A stretch of DNA of 64,000 nt from Tritrichomonas musculus (Eukaryota > Parabasalia > Tritrichomonadida > Tritrichomonadidae). Position numbers and translations under genes: made by a program. The stretch spans positions 434,001 through 498,000 of the forward strand of contig JAPFFF010000035.1 in NCBI GenBank assembly GCA_039105265.1. Direction: 5' to 3'. This document shows positions 1 through 11,558 of the stretch, one piece after another; position 1 is the first letter of the stretch; each line of letters starts with the position of its first letter. The notes beneath the pieces are model-generated. The model did no database searches. It saw nothing but the letters and a program-made list of their open reading frames with translations, and was not told the origin of the DNA.

Positions 1-442
1 ATTATTATTTATTATTAATAAATTTAATACTTTGTTTTTAAATAAGATAAGCATATTTTTTTCTTAAAATTTTAATCGAAAAAAATTTTCACTTTTTTTT
101 AAGGGTGCAGTATACTTGAGTGTTATTCAATCAATATTTAATGTTTACTAAATATATTAAAATATATATTGTAAATAATTTTTGTTAATCTATATATTTT
201 ATTTATTTAAAAATAAATTTAAATACTATAAAGATATTTATGTTTTAAATTTTTTCAATGATGTTAAGAAAAAAATTCTATACTTTTTCTGAAAATATTG
301 ACTGTAATCAATAATATAGTTTTACAGTCAGCAAGGAAAAGAAGGAGCATAAAGGATCATTTATCGCATTTAGCAAACTTATTTTATGATTGCTTTATTT
401 TGTTGATAATTTACAGTTGGTTTTATTTCACAACATTCACAG

Positions 443-842
443 AAATTCAGAATCTGTGATTTAATATGTTATTATAGCGTGTTTTATTGAATTATTTCAA
501 ATTTTGATATCATATATTTGAATTTCCTCTTATTTGCAAATATTTGCTAGCTGATTCAAACAGATGCTTATTTTTTTTTTACTAATTGAAAAGCCATGGA
601 GTTAATTTAGTAGGCTTAATTTATAATTTTAATTTATAATGATGCTTAATTTTTTTCCTAGCTTATTTTTTTGCACTTCATTCAAAATTACAGATTCTGA
701 ATTTAAAAATTAAAAATAAGAATTAGTATGTTATTATAGCGTGTTTTATTGAATTATTTCAAATTTTGATATCATATATTTGAATTTCCTCTTATTTACA
801 AATATTTGCTAGTTGATTCAAACAGATGCTTTTTTTTTTTTT
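443..842. repeat. Direct and inverted repeats near the left end of the Kolobok-type element
   Basis: A block of about 116 bp at 465-580 is repeated at 727-842 in direct orientation with only a few differences. A 20-bp sequence at 443-462 is repeated in inverted orientation at 685-704 (19 of 20 identical). Together they suggest a local duplication inside the transposon's subterminal region. No protein is encoded. Confidence 0.7.
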
Positions 843-1041
843 GCCAAAATAATTTAGTAGACATATTTTTTCTTTATTTTTTTTACATAAATATCGATAC
901 TTTACTTGTATTTATTCATTTATTAGTTTTTTCGAAATTGGCAAAATTTGATATATTATATGATTTTCAGATTAATTTAATTTTTTTAATAATTTATTTA
1001 AAATCATAAAATAAAACCAAATAAGTTAATCAAATGTTTAT

Positions 1042-2385
1042 TCATTTCTTTTCTTTATAATCACCTTGGTCATTTTGGTTCAAGAGTCTACTTTGTGCTC
1101 GTATTTCATTTTTTACTTTTTTATCATATGGTCTTTTGCGCTTTTCTTTTTCATTGAATTTTATTTCCTCATCGTGTTTCATCTCCTGCATTAATGGAGT
1201 TGAAATTGATCCAGGACAAATTTTATTCAAAATTTTTGAATCAAAATATGGATCATTTTTCCTCCCCACAGCTATTGCTGCACGAGCTTCGTTGCTCGTG
1301 TGAAAAACTTTATTTTTGGGAATTGTTTTACTAATCATCGAATTTAACGATTCATTGTCTTGAGTCCTCACTGTACCGGTTTCTCTAATGAGAGGTGTAT
1401 TTTTTGCAAGAAACTTATCAAGTTCTTTTTGAAATTGGTCATTAGTTTTCCCTTGCTCCCATTCCCAGAATGAGTTATTGTGATCAGTAAACTTTTTGGG
1501 GCGCCCCACTTTTCTAAGGCCATACATTTCGTTAGGATGAATGCAGTTTTTGTGATTTCCAATCACATGATTAGTCATATTTAACCACATCTGTTCTCTC
1601 ATTTTTGTCTCTTTAACATTAAATATTACAAATTTAAACCAAGAAATGATCTTGACAATTAGTGTTGAGAAAATTTCAAAACACTTTTTGTAAGTGTTTT
1701 TGGATGGATCATTTTTATTTTTTAACGTGCGTGAATACTTTTCAAAGTAATTATTTGCATTTCTCTTTATTTCTTGGCATGCATGTCCTGGATCTAAACT
1801 CTCAGTTAAACCAAGTTCTTTGTGTTTCTTTAAAAGGTTTGATGTTTTATTGTCATGATCATGACATATTCTGATATTTTTGTTGGCAATTTTTGAATCA
1901 AGTTCATTCAATCCTTTTTCAATGCCGACTGTTTCCATATTGGATGATTTTACATCTTTGTTTGCACCATAATTTCCATTAGAAACACTTTCAAAATCTA
2001 CTATTTTCTTTTGCTTTTGATCGAAAAAAGAAACAGTGGAGTAAGAACCATGCCTTTTATGATTCCATTGACCATCAATCGATATAGATGAATTTTCTTT
2101 TATGTTATCTGCATTCTGCTTGCAACTTTCTTTTACTGTATTTATTACATCAGTTAACACTTGCTTTTGGCAATTAAAAAATGTACGTTTCGACGGAGTT
2201 GGAGTATTCATCATTGTAGCTTGCTTTTTAACTCCTTCATAGCTATTTCCTGTGAGAAGACCATTCATTACCATGAGCCTTGGACTTAATTTAGGATTTG
2301 GCTGAGGTGCTTCAGGTGTTTTTTTAGCCAGTCGATCAATTGCAATTTTCCTGCAATGCTTGGCTTGCTTTGATTTAGGTGCCAT
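1042..2385 (-). CDS. DDE transposase, Kolobok/Mutator-like
   Basis: This is the only gene of the TTAA-flanked transposon and is expected to cut and rejoin its ends. The longest frame opens at 2436, but I prefer the ATG at 2385 (MAPKSKQ). An Inr-like TCATTA lies 10 nt upstream at 2392-2397, and the extra 17 residues are not charged like the rest. Counting from the longer frame, it has SIDGQW with D121, the HDHD cluster with D193 and D195, a conserved DPGHACQ stretch and TQ-D-NES-LNS near residues 357-367. These match the D, D and E regions of Kolobok-like transposases in order and spacing. The C-terminus is Lys/Arg-rich. The family call rests on motif memory plus the TTAA ends. A Mutator-like assignment is the main alternative. 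Confidence 0.65.
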   Translation of the reverse strand: MAPKSKQAKHCRKIAIDRLAKKTPEAPQPNPKLSPRLMVMNGLLTGNSYEGVKKQATMMNTPTPSKRTFFNCQKQVLTDVINTVKESCKQNADNIKENSSISIDGQWNHKRHGSYSTVSFFDQKQKKIVDFESVSNGNYGANKDVKSSNMETVGIEKGLNELDSKIANKNIRICHDHDNKTSNLLKKHKELGLTESLDPGHACQEIKRNANNYFEKYSRTLKNKNDPSKNTYKKCFEIFSTLIVKIISWFKFVIFNVKETKMREQMWLNMTNHVIGNHKNCIHPNEMYGLRKVGRPKKFTDHNNSFWEWEQGKTNDQFQKELDKFLAKNTPLIRETGTVRTQDNESLNSMISKTIPKNKVFHTSNEARAAIAVGRKNDPYFDSKILNKICPGSISTPLMQEMKHDEEIKFNEKEKRKRPYDKKVKNEIRAQSRLLNQNDQGDYKEKK

Positions 2386-2444
2386 GTATAATAATGAAGT
2401 CAGAGAAGAAAAGCTTGCAATGAAATCACGAAACATAAAAATAT

Positions 2445-2594
2445 ACGTTTAATGCATTCAAAAACCTAATGAAGACGTTTAATGCATTCAAAAACCTAAT
2501 GAAGACGTTAAAAGTATTCAAAATTCTGATAAATACGTTTATTCTATAGAAAATTATGATAACTACGTTTATTGTTATCAAAAATTTGATGATT
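2445..2594 (-). repeat. 30-bp tandem array upstream of the transposase
   Basis: Five units of exactly 30 bp start at 2445, 2475, 2505, 2535 and 2565, each opening with ACGTT. The first two are identical and the others diverge. A further degenerate unit starts near 2618. The array begins about 50 bp upstream of the likely transcription start at 2395, so it may hold transposase-binding or promoter sites. That role is inferred from position only. Confidence 0.75.
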
Positions 2595-3626
2595 GACATA
2601 CAAAAAGTTAAATTTATACGTTAAATACATTTAAAAAGTTAACATATATTCAAAATAAAGTATACTCATCTTCTCAAAATTTGCTTTTTTTTCTAGCTTT
2701 ATCTATGATATTTTTTAATTATTTAATAATGCAAATGGACTTTAAAAATACTCAAACATTTCAAAATAATTTTATATTTTGTATAGATTATTATGGTTTT
2801 GAATTAAATGATGTTTTGTGTTTTCAATTTCGAATGCAACCAACATTTTCAAAAACTCTCAACATTGTAATATTGCTTATTCATTATTCATCATTCTTAT
2901 AAAATATTGGAACATTAGATATAGAAATCAATGATCACATAGCTTTTTTTCAATAACCACTTTTTCTATATAAATTCGATATGCAAAAAAAACTATTGGA
3001 GCCTTTAATTTTTATTTTTTGTTTTTAAAAGATATTTTTTAAAACAGTATTCATGAAACTCCAAAAAGTAATGTTGCAATATTTGTTAATAAATAAATAT
3101 AACTTTCTCAAAGTGAATTTTTTTGTTAATCAACTTTAAAATAATAAACTTCATTAAATAAATAAATAAAAAATGAATAAAACGAAAAGAATTTGTTTAA
3201 TAATGAAAGAAAAATAATTTAATCAGTTAATACAACAAATTCATGGAATGTAGAAGATATATATCATGAATAAAAAAATAATTGCAAATGCCATTTAATC
3301 ATTAATTTAAAAAGCATATATACATATGATATTAATTTTATATAATGATTGATATAAAAATGTTTTTCTAGTAAAAAAAATTTAAAATTAATAATTGAAA
3401 GCTGGATATAAAAATAAAACTATGAATAATTTCAGAAAAAATATAGAATTTTTTTCAGAGAGTCTTTGAAAATAATTAAAATACAAATATCTTCTAATTA
3501 TTTAAAATTATTTAAAAATGCATATTCCAAGTAAATAGTCAAAAATTATTTTTATATATTTAATTTATAAATGTTGGTTGTAATTAATTAGATATTTAAA
3601 AAACTTCAAATATCCCGCACCCTTAA

Positions 3627-4180
3627 GTTAAAATTTTATGAAAATTTTAAATTCAATTCTTAAGTTTTTTTTTCACAAAATATTTGAGATGAAATTTTAT
3701 TTTTTTATAATATCTTTATCAATTAAGAATATTTTAATTTTTTAATTTATATTATGATTCTTTAATTAATATTTGAATTCATATTAGATTTTATAAAACA
3801 TTATTATTATTTATATAAGGTGAGAAACGAATGTAAACTATAAATTTTAAAAATTTTTTTTCAAATTTTTTTTTAAGAATATTATAAAATTTGGGCAGAT
3901 TAAACAAATATTTTTACTAAAAAAATCTATTTATTTTATATAAGAAGCATTATATATTTCATTAGATATCTAATATTTAATTGTATTTTTAGTTTAAAAA
4001 AAATATTCAGAAAAAAAATTATATTTTATCTTTCTACTATTTGAATTGATTATTTATTAATATCAATGCTTATTTGGCTCATAAAATATAATTATTTACT
4101 TTGTGATGATGACAAAAAACGTGTTTGTTTTTTATTTTAATAAAGTTTGAAATTTTCACACAATTTTTTTATAAATTTTA
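3627..4180. other. AT-rich spacer with no gene
   Basis: The DNA is rich in A and T homopolymer runs with stops in all frames. I see no gene, RNA or clear repeat boundary. Confidence 0.6.
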
Positions 4181-4188
4181 TTTATTCA

Positions 4189-5138
4189 AAAAGGGTTCGA
4201 CCTTTGGCGGTTATCAAATTTTAAAATTATAAAAAATTATTAATAAATAATATTGGCATTATCAATAACATGATGCAATTTTAAATATGAAGCCGATTCT
4301 ATTAGCCAAAATAGAGATATTTCACTAAAAAAATAAAAACAGAAAAAGTTTAACTTTTGAAAGGGGAAATTATTTTTGAGTTCTTATCTAATTTCCACCA
4401 TTCAAAGAGATTTTGGGAATTTGTAAATATCCAAATATATAAATATTTTCTAACATTTATGTCATATATTCTTTTTTTATATTTTATTATACATCTTATA
4501 AATTAATTAAAAAGTAATTAATTAAATATCATGTAAGATAAATTTATTTATGAAAAATAAAATTGAATTAATACGTTATTATAATTAATTCTCAATTGTG
4601 ATATACATATAAACTGAGTAAAAAATGTAAATTAATATTTTATAATAATATATATATAATTTATATTATATATAATAAATATATTATCATTAATATGATG
4701 ATATAAATAATATATTATCCAATAATAAGTATTTGTTAATAAATATAATATATTTTCAAAATTCAGATATTATCAAAATAATTTTTTCAAAAACTAGCAT
4801 TTTATTCAATTATTAATTCAAAATTTTTATTTATAAAAAACAATAATTTCTTGAATATCAATAATATAATTTGTTATAAATTATTATTATATTTCAAGTT
4901 ATATATAAATAATGTAAATAATAAATCATTTAAGAAAAAGCCTCAAATATCATAATAAAAACACTTATTTTAATGATTAATAGAATAAATAGCAAATATT
5001 TTGTTTTATAAGATATATTAAATGAATATAGATTTTATCAGATATTGATTTAAAAATTTATTAAATAGAAAGAATATTTAATTTTTAAGATATTATTATT
5101 TTTCAATCAAAAAAAATTTGAGAGAGTCGACCCCTTTT
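4189..5138. mobile_element. Non-autonomous inverted-repeat transposon with 8-bp duplication TTTATTCA
   Basis: The left end AAAAGGGTTCGACC and the right end, read as its complement AAAAGGGGTCGACT, match at 12 of 14 positions. TTTATTCA is present on both sides, at 4181-4188 and 5139-5146. An 8-bp duplication fits hAT-like elements. The interior has no coding potential. In DNA this AT-rich a chance match is possible, but ends and duplication agree on the same boundaries. Confidence 0.5.
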
Positions 5139-5236
5139 TTTATTCAATATATTATCTATATTATATCTCTATTATAATCAATAATTAAAGTTAATAATTT
5201 TTATTACTATTATATAATGATTAAGCCTTGGTTTTT

Positions 5237-5300
5237 GTATTTACAATTGTATACAACTTGTCCGTTTAAAAATTACAATTGTAATTACAATTGTAAATAC
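5237..5300. repeat. Palindromic ACAATTGT cluster
   Basis: GTATTTACAATTGTA at 5237-5251 is repeated as its exact complement at 5286-5300. Further ACAATTGT palindromes lie between them. The segment could fold as a cruciform. No function can be assigned. Confidence 0.6.
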
Positions 5301-6743
5301 GTTATTTTCTCGATATTAGTTTTTTATTTTTATCTTGATCTACAATTATTTTTTTTATATTAAAAATGTTTTGAATAATTTAAAAATAAAAAGATAAAAT
5401 AGTAAAATGTTTTTCAAATTAAATAATATTATTTTTGATTCTTCATAAAATAAAAAAAAATTTATTCGCATTCAAAAAGTTTCATTAATACTACAAATCA
5501 AAAAATCGTTATTTTACGAAAAAATACGTTAAAAAGACGTTTATAGTATTTGTGATGTAAAAAAAATAAGGCCTAATAATGATATATATAATACATAAAA
5601 TATTTTATTATTAGAAAAATATTAAATATAATGATATATAAATCTTTTTATTTCAATTTAGATTCTGAAGATTCAATATATAAAAATATCAATTATCTTG
5701 ATAAAAATATAAATATTAGCAATATTTATATTAATAAATAAGTATTTATACATATTACATATTAAAAATATACACTATAATTATAAAATATTATTGAAAA
5801 TTAAAACATAAAGCATTAAACAATTTGAATTATTTTTAATGATAAAATCTTATTTTGAAAGAATAAAAATAATGGAGCATTTTAATTCAATTTTTGTGAA
5901 AATTCAAATTTAAAAAAAAATTGGTTTTTTGTTAAATTTTTATTATTTTGGAGGATTTTGGTTAATTTTATTTCTTATAAATTGTATATATAAGCTTGTA
6001 AAATATACCCAAATGTAAAAAAAAGACCTGGTCTTGGTGATTCTTTCTGGTCTTTTGGCGATTTTAATAAATCTTTTAAAAAGTTATTTCTTATGAATTA
6101 TTAAATAAAATGATTAAATGATATTTGATTAAATAATAATTCAATTTACGAATCAACATTCAATAAATTCAATGAATTTATTTAATTACTCGGCTATATA
6201 TATTCATAAAAATATAAATACTATTAATATTTTAAATACATTTTATATCGGTTATATTTAAAATATAAATGAAAAAAATTTATTTTCAATTGAAAAAATG
6301 CTATTATTGATTTTTTTATATATTTATATCTTATTTTTTTTTTTTTATTTTATATATGATATTTTGAAAGCTTTACAAATCACCATCGCCAAAAAAACCG
6401 TTTTGGTGATCTCCAAAATATATGTAAACTATTCAAAATTGAATGCTGTCGCCAAAAGCCCAAGACCTGGGCTTTTGGTGAAATCGGTTATTTGGCTTTT
6501 CATCGTCAATATAAATGAGCTTTTTATTATTATTTTATATGATATATTATACAAATCATACAATTATTTTGTAATATTCAAAAAATAACATTTTTTTACT
6601 GAGAAAATCTTATCGATTATTAATATGACTTTTGATAAAACTCATTTAATTCCTCTTTCAAATAATTCAATGGTTTATGACAATAATAAATTTTAATAAA
6701 ATTTATTTGACAATAATATGGTTACATTTGGTGATTTTAAAAA
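5301..6743. repeat. AT-rich spacer with short inverted repeats around TTTTGGCGA
   Basis: No gene is visible; the short frame at 6298-6588 is low-complexity. From about 6020 to 6500 the sequence carries several related copies of AAGACC, TTTTGGTGA and TTTTGGCGA in both orientations. The clearest structure is a perfect hairpin, CCAAAAGCCCA at 6452-6462 with its complement at 6468-6478 around a 5-nt loop. This could be the eroded remains of another small transposon. Confidence 0.45.
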
Positions 6744-6751
6744 CCCAAAAA

Positions 6752-7534
6752 AGAGGTATTCACCTTAAGTGACTTAACGGTCATTTTTCTTCTTTAAAAT
6801 GTATTTTTAATTTTTTGAGCTAAATACAGATTATTTTTATTTCTTTTTATCATCAAAATAATCTATAAAATGTTTAAATGACGATTTGAATATTAAATTG
6901 AAGAAAAAATCATATTTTAGTTAACAATATAATTATATCATTTTATTTATAACATCGAATATATTTTGGATATCTTCATTATTCCAAAGTATTGTCACAA
7001 TAAATGAAAATTTCTAATTATTTCCTAATTCAGAAACTGCAAAAACTGCATTCTTCATACTTTCAAACCCAAAAAGCATTTTTAAAGAAAAACAGATGAT
7101 AACTTCAAAAATTGTCTTTATATGATTCTACATCTTTAATATAATGATTATATTGGCCATGAGAATTTATTCCTAGAAGCATTAGTGATTTTATGCGGCC
7201 AATTTTTTGGAAAATATGTTTCATTTATTAGACTCAAAATAAAAAATAAACGTTTTTTAACGTACATATTGTTACAAAAATATTCAAAATTTTTAATAAA
7301 ATTAAAGTGGCATTTTGGAACATTTTTCTTTCAATTTTTTTCTACGATATTTTACGGTTTTGAATGGCTCATAAACATTGAAAAAAATAATTTTTTTTAT
7401 AAAATCGAATTTTCTCAAAAACTAGCGCATAAATAATTTTGCAATTTTTAATGTATCATTTATTAAATAAATGCGTTTTAATTTTTATATTTTTTTTAAA
7501 AAATACAGTCAAAATCCTCAAAGTGAATACCTCT
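6752..7534. mobile_element. Non-autonomous inverted-repeat transposon with 8-bp duplication CCCAAAAA
   Basis: The ends are AGAGGTATTCACCTTAAG at 6752-6769 and, inverted, CTCAAAGTGAATACCTCT at 7517-7534 (16 of 18 identical). CCCAAAAA flanks both sides, at 6744-6751 and 7535-7542. The 783-bp interior has no convincing gene. An 8-bp duplication suggests mobilisation by a hAT-like transposase, which is an inference. Confidence 0.65.
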
Positions 7535-7542
7535 CCCAAAAA

Positions 7543-8031
7543 ACGTTTATTTCACCAAATTTACAAGCTTAGTATATATTATTTTTATTCATGTATAAAA
7601 TAAAATGAACTGATAATTGCAGCAAACTATTCGATAGGTGCATCTAAGAATTTCTTTTAAATATGGACCTTGATAATTTCATTAATACACTGATATTAGA
7701 TTTGATATCAATTTATAATATTTGATATTAAACATATTATATATATTTGATATAAATAAATGAATATATTTGTTTACTGTCAATGAATATTTATATTAAA
7801 ATTATCATAAAATGTAAACACTTTTTAAAAGGTTGTTTCAAATATTTCAATATCTCATAAATATTAAGATATATATTGATATATGTATTCAAAAATATTG
7901 AGATATGAATTCAAAATACACTCTGAATTTTTTTTTCAATGCACTATTTTCTATTGATACTGAATAAATGAATAAATCTAAAAATAAAATATAACAAAAT
8001 TGAAATAATTATATTATACTTTGAATTAATA
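7543..8031. other. AT-rich spacer with no gene
   Basis: There are repeated TTGATAT words between 7680 and 7780 and otherwise homopolymer-rich DNA. I see no gene or bounded element. Confidence 0.55.
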
Positions 8032-8041
8032 AAAATATAAA

Positions 8042-9007
8042 AGAGCTCGGAGAAAAAGGGATTTCCTTTTTGAAAATAAAGAATTATATTTATAAAACAT
8101 ATTTATTTTGATGTGTATAAGTTATATCTGAAAGCATACACTTTTTCGAAAAAAATTTGTTTTTTAAAAAAAAAGTGACTTTTTTATAAAAAGGTTTATT
8201 TTTGAATATTTTTTTTTTATAAAAAAAAAGCTTCTTTGCGAAAAGTTTTTGTGTGTGCAAAAAGTAAAATCATATCAATAAGTTTCGATCATTTCAAATA
8301 AAAAATTTAATTAAAATCATAAATTCCTTTCGAAATATAAATTGATAGAAAAAATTTAGTTAACAAGAATTTCAAAGAATTATTTAATAAAAGCATATAT
8401 TTAGATATTATTCAAATCATAAAGAATGATATTTGATGTATAAATTATAAAGTACTCGTAATCATTGCTTATGATCAAACTATATTCAAAATTTGAAGCA
8501 TTCTAATGATATAGAAAATATCATTTGCTTCATTAAGCTGTGAGGCACTTTCCAATCTTGTTAAATGATGCTTTTGATGCAGACAGTTTAAATCGGGAAT
8601 GAAAATAATAGTTTTGTCCTCAAAATGTAGTTTTTTCCACCAATTATAACGTTTTTTTTTTTTTTTTAATATGAATAAATAACGTATTCAAAAATCAAAA
8701 TCAAATAATATATTTATTAGATCTTGTTTTTTTTAAAAGAAAATCATTATTAAAAAAAATTGTTCATATAAAAAAGACTTGGTGTTTTGAAAAAAGAAAA
8801 TTATTTCGCAAAAAAAAGATCATTTTAAGAAGTATTTTTCATTTTAAAAAGAAAACAAATTTTTTAAACGAAAAAATTATTTCACAAAAAAATTTTTTTA
8901 CAGACAAACCTTTTTCTTTTCGAAAAAAAATGGATTTTTAAAACATATGGATCTTAATGATATGAAAAAGTTTTGTAAATATGGAAATTCCTTTTTCGCC
9001 GATCTCT
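8042..9007. mobile_element. Non-autonomous inverted-repeat transposon with 10-bp flanking repeat
   Basis: The left end at 8042-8066 begins AGAGCTCGGAGAAAAAGG. The right end at 8983-9007 is its inverted counterpart beginning AGAGATCGGCGAAAAAGG (22 of 25 identical over 25 bp). AAAATATAAA occurs immediately outside both ends, at 8032-8041 and 9008-9017. A 9-11 bp duplication would fit Mutator-like elements. The flanking repeat is AT-rich, so it is weaker evidence than the ends. The interior holds A- and T-runs and no gene. Confidence 0.55.
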
Positions 9008-9017
9008 AAAATATAAA

Positions 9018-10386
9018 ATATAAATTTTTTAATTCCAAAGAACGAAATTCCATTTTTTTATTGAATGAAACCAAGAAGAATTATAATTTTGTGTACCAAC
9101 GAGATATACATTCATGCATTTAGAGAAATTTTAATGAATATAAGTTCTAGCATCAATTTTTATGTTAAAATAAAAATCAAACATTAATCATGCTGATGAT
9201 AGTAATAATGTATTATTTTTTGCTCATGAGAGTAATATAGCATGCTAAAATGAAGAAAAACTTAAATACCTCCTTTGGAGTATTAATATAATAATAAAAA
9301 TTAAAACAAATGCAAATATTTAAAATTAAAGAAATAATAATTAATTTTACAAATTTAACATCATAATATAAATATATAAAATATATCGAAAAAGCAATAT
9401 CATATAAAGATATGAAAAAAAAATATTTTTATTAAATTGAATATTTATTGTAATTATTTTTCACAAAAAAAGTTTTTTGTTTACCGATGCATTTATCGAT
9501 TAAAATGAGACAATGTTATATTCATTTTTTAATAATACATTAAATACAATATATATTTAAAAAATAAAGCAATTTTATATTTTTGCCGTTACTATACACA
9601 TTTCTAAATAGAAAATTTCAGATTACAATTCAAAATTAATTAATTTTTTCTGTATATATATCTATACTAATTTCAATATATATATTTGCATATTATTATA
9701 TGAAATTAATCTAAATTGACTTAATTTAATGCATTAAGTAAAAGTCTATATAAACGTGCAAAACAAGAATATTGATAAATTTAATTTATTTAGATAAAAT
9801 ATATACACTAATGTCTAAGTATAACACGTAGTAACTAAATGAAGCATTCATATCATTCCAAGAAAAATGCAAATCTTTCATTTTTTTTTTTCAAAAAGCA
9901 TTGGTTACACCTGTATCAATGAGGAGAAATGAATAATAATCGTTAAACATCAATTATACAATTTAGTTAAACATGAATATTAACAATATTTTTTACATTT
10001 TTTTTTCATTTAGAGAGATATCTGTAATTTTTGAAAAACTAAAAATTTTTATATTTGGTTTATATATTAATATATATTATTTAATAGTATATAAAAATTA
10101 TATTAAAAAGTAAAATAACTTAAAATATAGATATTATTGTGAGATATTTTTAAAACAATAAACATAAAAATACGTTATTTCTAAGTTTCAATACACATTT
10201 ACTTATAGAAAATTTGAATACATTTTCCATTTCGAAAGATGCTAAGCCAAGCTCTTAAAATAAACTTGATATTCACATAATATACATGGCTAAATCAAAT
10301 TTCCAAATGGTAGGGCCAATTTTGCTGTAGCAATTTTCATTCAATTTTTCACTTTTTAAATTGAATATTCATAAAAAATTAAGGGC
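9018..10386. other. AT-rich spacer with no gene
   Basis: No coding frame, RNA gene or bounded repeat was recognised. The region consists of AT microsatellite-like stretches. Confidence 0.55.
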
Positions 10387-11558
10387 AATCGGATTTTCCA
10401 TCGATCCACTTTTTGAATAGTTTATATTCTCAAAAAGTGGAGATGTTAAGTACAAAAATTTAAAATCCTAAGAATTATTGAGAGATTTTTTTTTCATTCA
10501 AATTTTTTTCATTGAAAAAGTTCATATTAAAATTAAAATATCTTCATAAAAAAAGATAATAGTATAAAGAAAAACAAAAATTATATAAATATAACGCAAA
10601 TAATAAATAAAAAACGTAAAAACATTATATGAAAAAGATATATATAAATCATCATATTACGATTTCAATCTCTAAGTAACAAAGTCAAGAAAAAAATGAA
10701 AAAAAATATAAATTCTAAGTAAAAAGAGAAAAAGTTTATAAAAAAAAAGAAAAATCAAAAAATTAAGCATTTTTTTCTGTTGCGAGCCATATAAGATGAC
10801 GAAGTTCATAAACGAACTTCAGACAAAATTTATACTTCGTCTTCATCTGAACCAGTATCTTTTATTCTTCTGAATCTGTACCTCATCTTCACCTGAAACT
10901 GTATCTTGTATTCTTCTGAATCTGTATTTCGTCTTCATCTGAATCTGTACCTCATCTTCACCTGAAACTGTATCTTGTATTCTTCTGAATCTGTATTTCG
11001 TCTTCACCTGAATCTGTACCTCATCTTCATCTGAATCTGTACCTCATCTTCATCTGAATCTGTACCTCATCTTCACCTGAAACTGTATCTTGTATTCTTC
11101 TGAATCTGTATTTCGTCTTCATCTGAATCTGTACCTCATCTTCACCTGAAACTGTATCTTGTATTCTTCTGAATCTGTATTTCGTCTTCATCTGAATCTG
11201 TACCTCATCTTCATCTGAATCTGTACCTCATCTTCATCTGAATCTGTACCTTATCTTCATCTGAATCTGTATCTCATCTACATATGAATCTGTATCTAGT
11301 CTTCTTTTGTTTCTGTGCCCCGTCTTCTTGTAATTCCGTATCTCATTTAATTCTGTTTATGAACTTCGTCATCTTCTTTATAAAAATACCGCGCATTATG
11401 ATAATTAACGTATCCCGAACTTTTTGAAAAGATGACGATATCAACTTTTTGATGAAAAGTTTTTTGAATGCATTCAAATATTGAATACTTCTCTCAATAT
11501 TTTTATTAAAATTGAGAGAAAGTTTCCTTCAAAAAGTGGATCGATGGTAAAACCGATT
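10387..11558. repeat. 1.2-kb fold-back element with nested inverted repeats around a minisatellite
   Basis: The outer arms at 10387-10417 and 11528-11558 are inverted copies of one another (29 of 31 bp). The inner arms at 10793-10813 and 11355-11375 are a perfect 21-bp inverted pair. Related sequence in the segments between inner and outer arms, such as ATTGAGAGA, is also arranged inversely. The centre is the minisatellite listed separately. The structure resembles a non-autonomous fold-back transposon, but I found no target-site duplication at the arms. Confidence 0.6.
10834..11345. repeat. 23-bp minisatellite with 69-bp higher-order period
   Basis: The basic unit is 23 bp and starts CTGAATCTGTA or CTGAAACTGTA. 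Three unit variants follow one another to make a 69-bp higher-order repeat, seen more than twice, with extra single units inserted. Because 23 is not a multiple of three, no frame stays open through the array, so it is not protein-coding. It is centred between two nested pairs of inverted repeats. Confidence 0.8.

Larger units (their letters stand above)
103..3622 (-). mobile_element. Kolobok-type DNA transposon with TTAA target duplications
   Basis: The element is bounded by imperfect terminal inverted repeats: left GGGTGCAGTATACTTGAG from 103, right the complement of GGGTGCGGGATATTTGAA ending at 3622 (14 of 18 identical). Exact TTAA copies flank it at 99-102 and 3623-3626. TTAA duplications are typical of Kolobok and piggyBac transposons, and the encoded protein resembles Kolobok/Mutator-like DDE transposases. 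The one internal gene is on the minus strand. The rest is AT-rich and holds a 30-bp tandem array upstream of the gene and a duplicated block near the left end. I infer an autonomous or recently autonomous copy, because the transposase frame is open. Confidence 0.75.

Noticed and set aside
6298-6588. 96-codon frame in the AT-rich region
   Set aside because: Low-complexity Phe/Ile/Leu-rich translation of T-runs and inverted repeats; no initiator or homology.
10834-11345. Possible CRISPR-like or protein-coding repeat array
   Set aside because: Units are contiguous without unique spacers, and a 23-bp period breaks every frame; it is a minisatellite.
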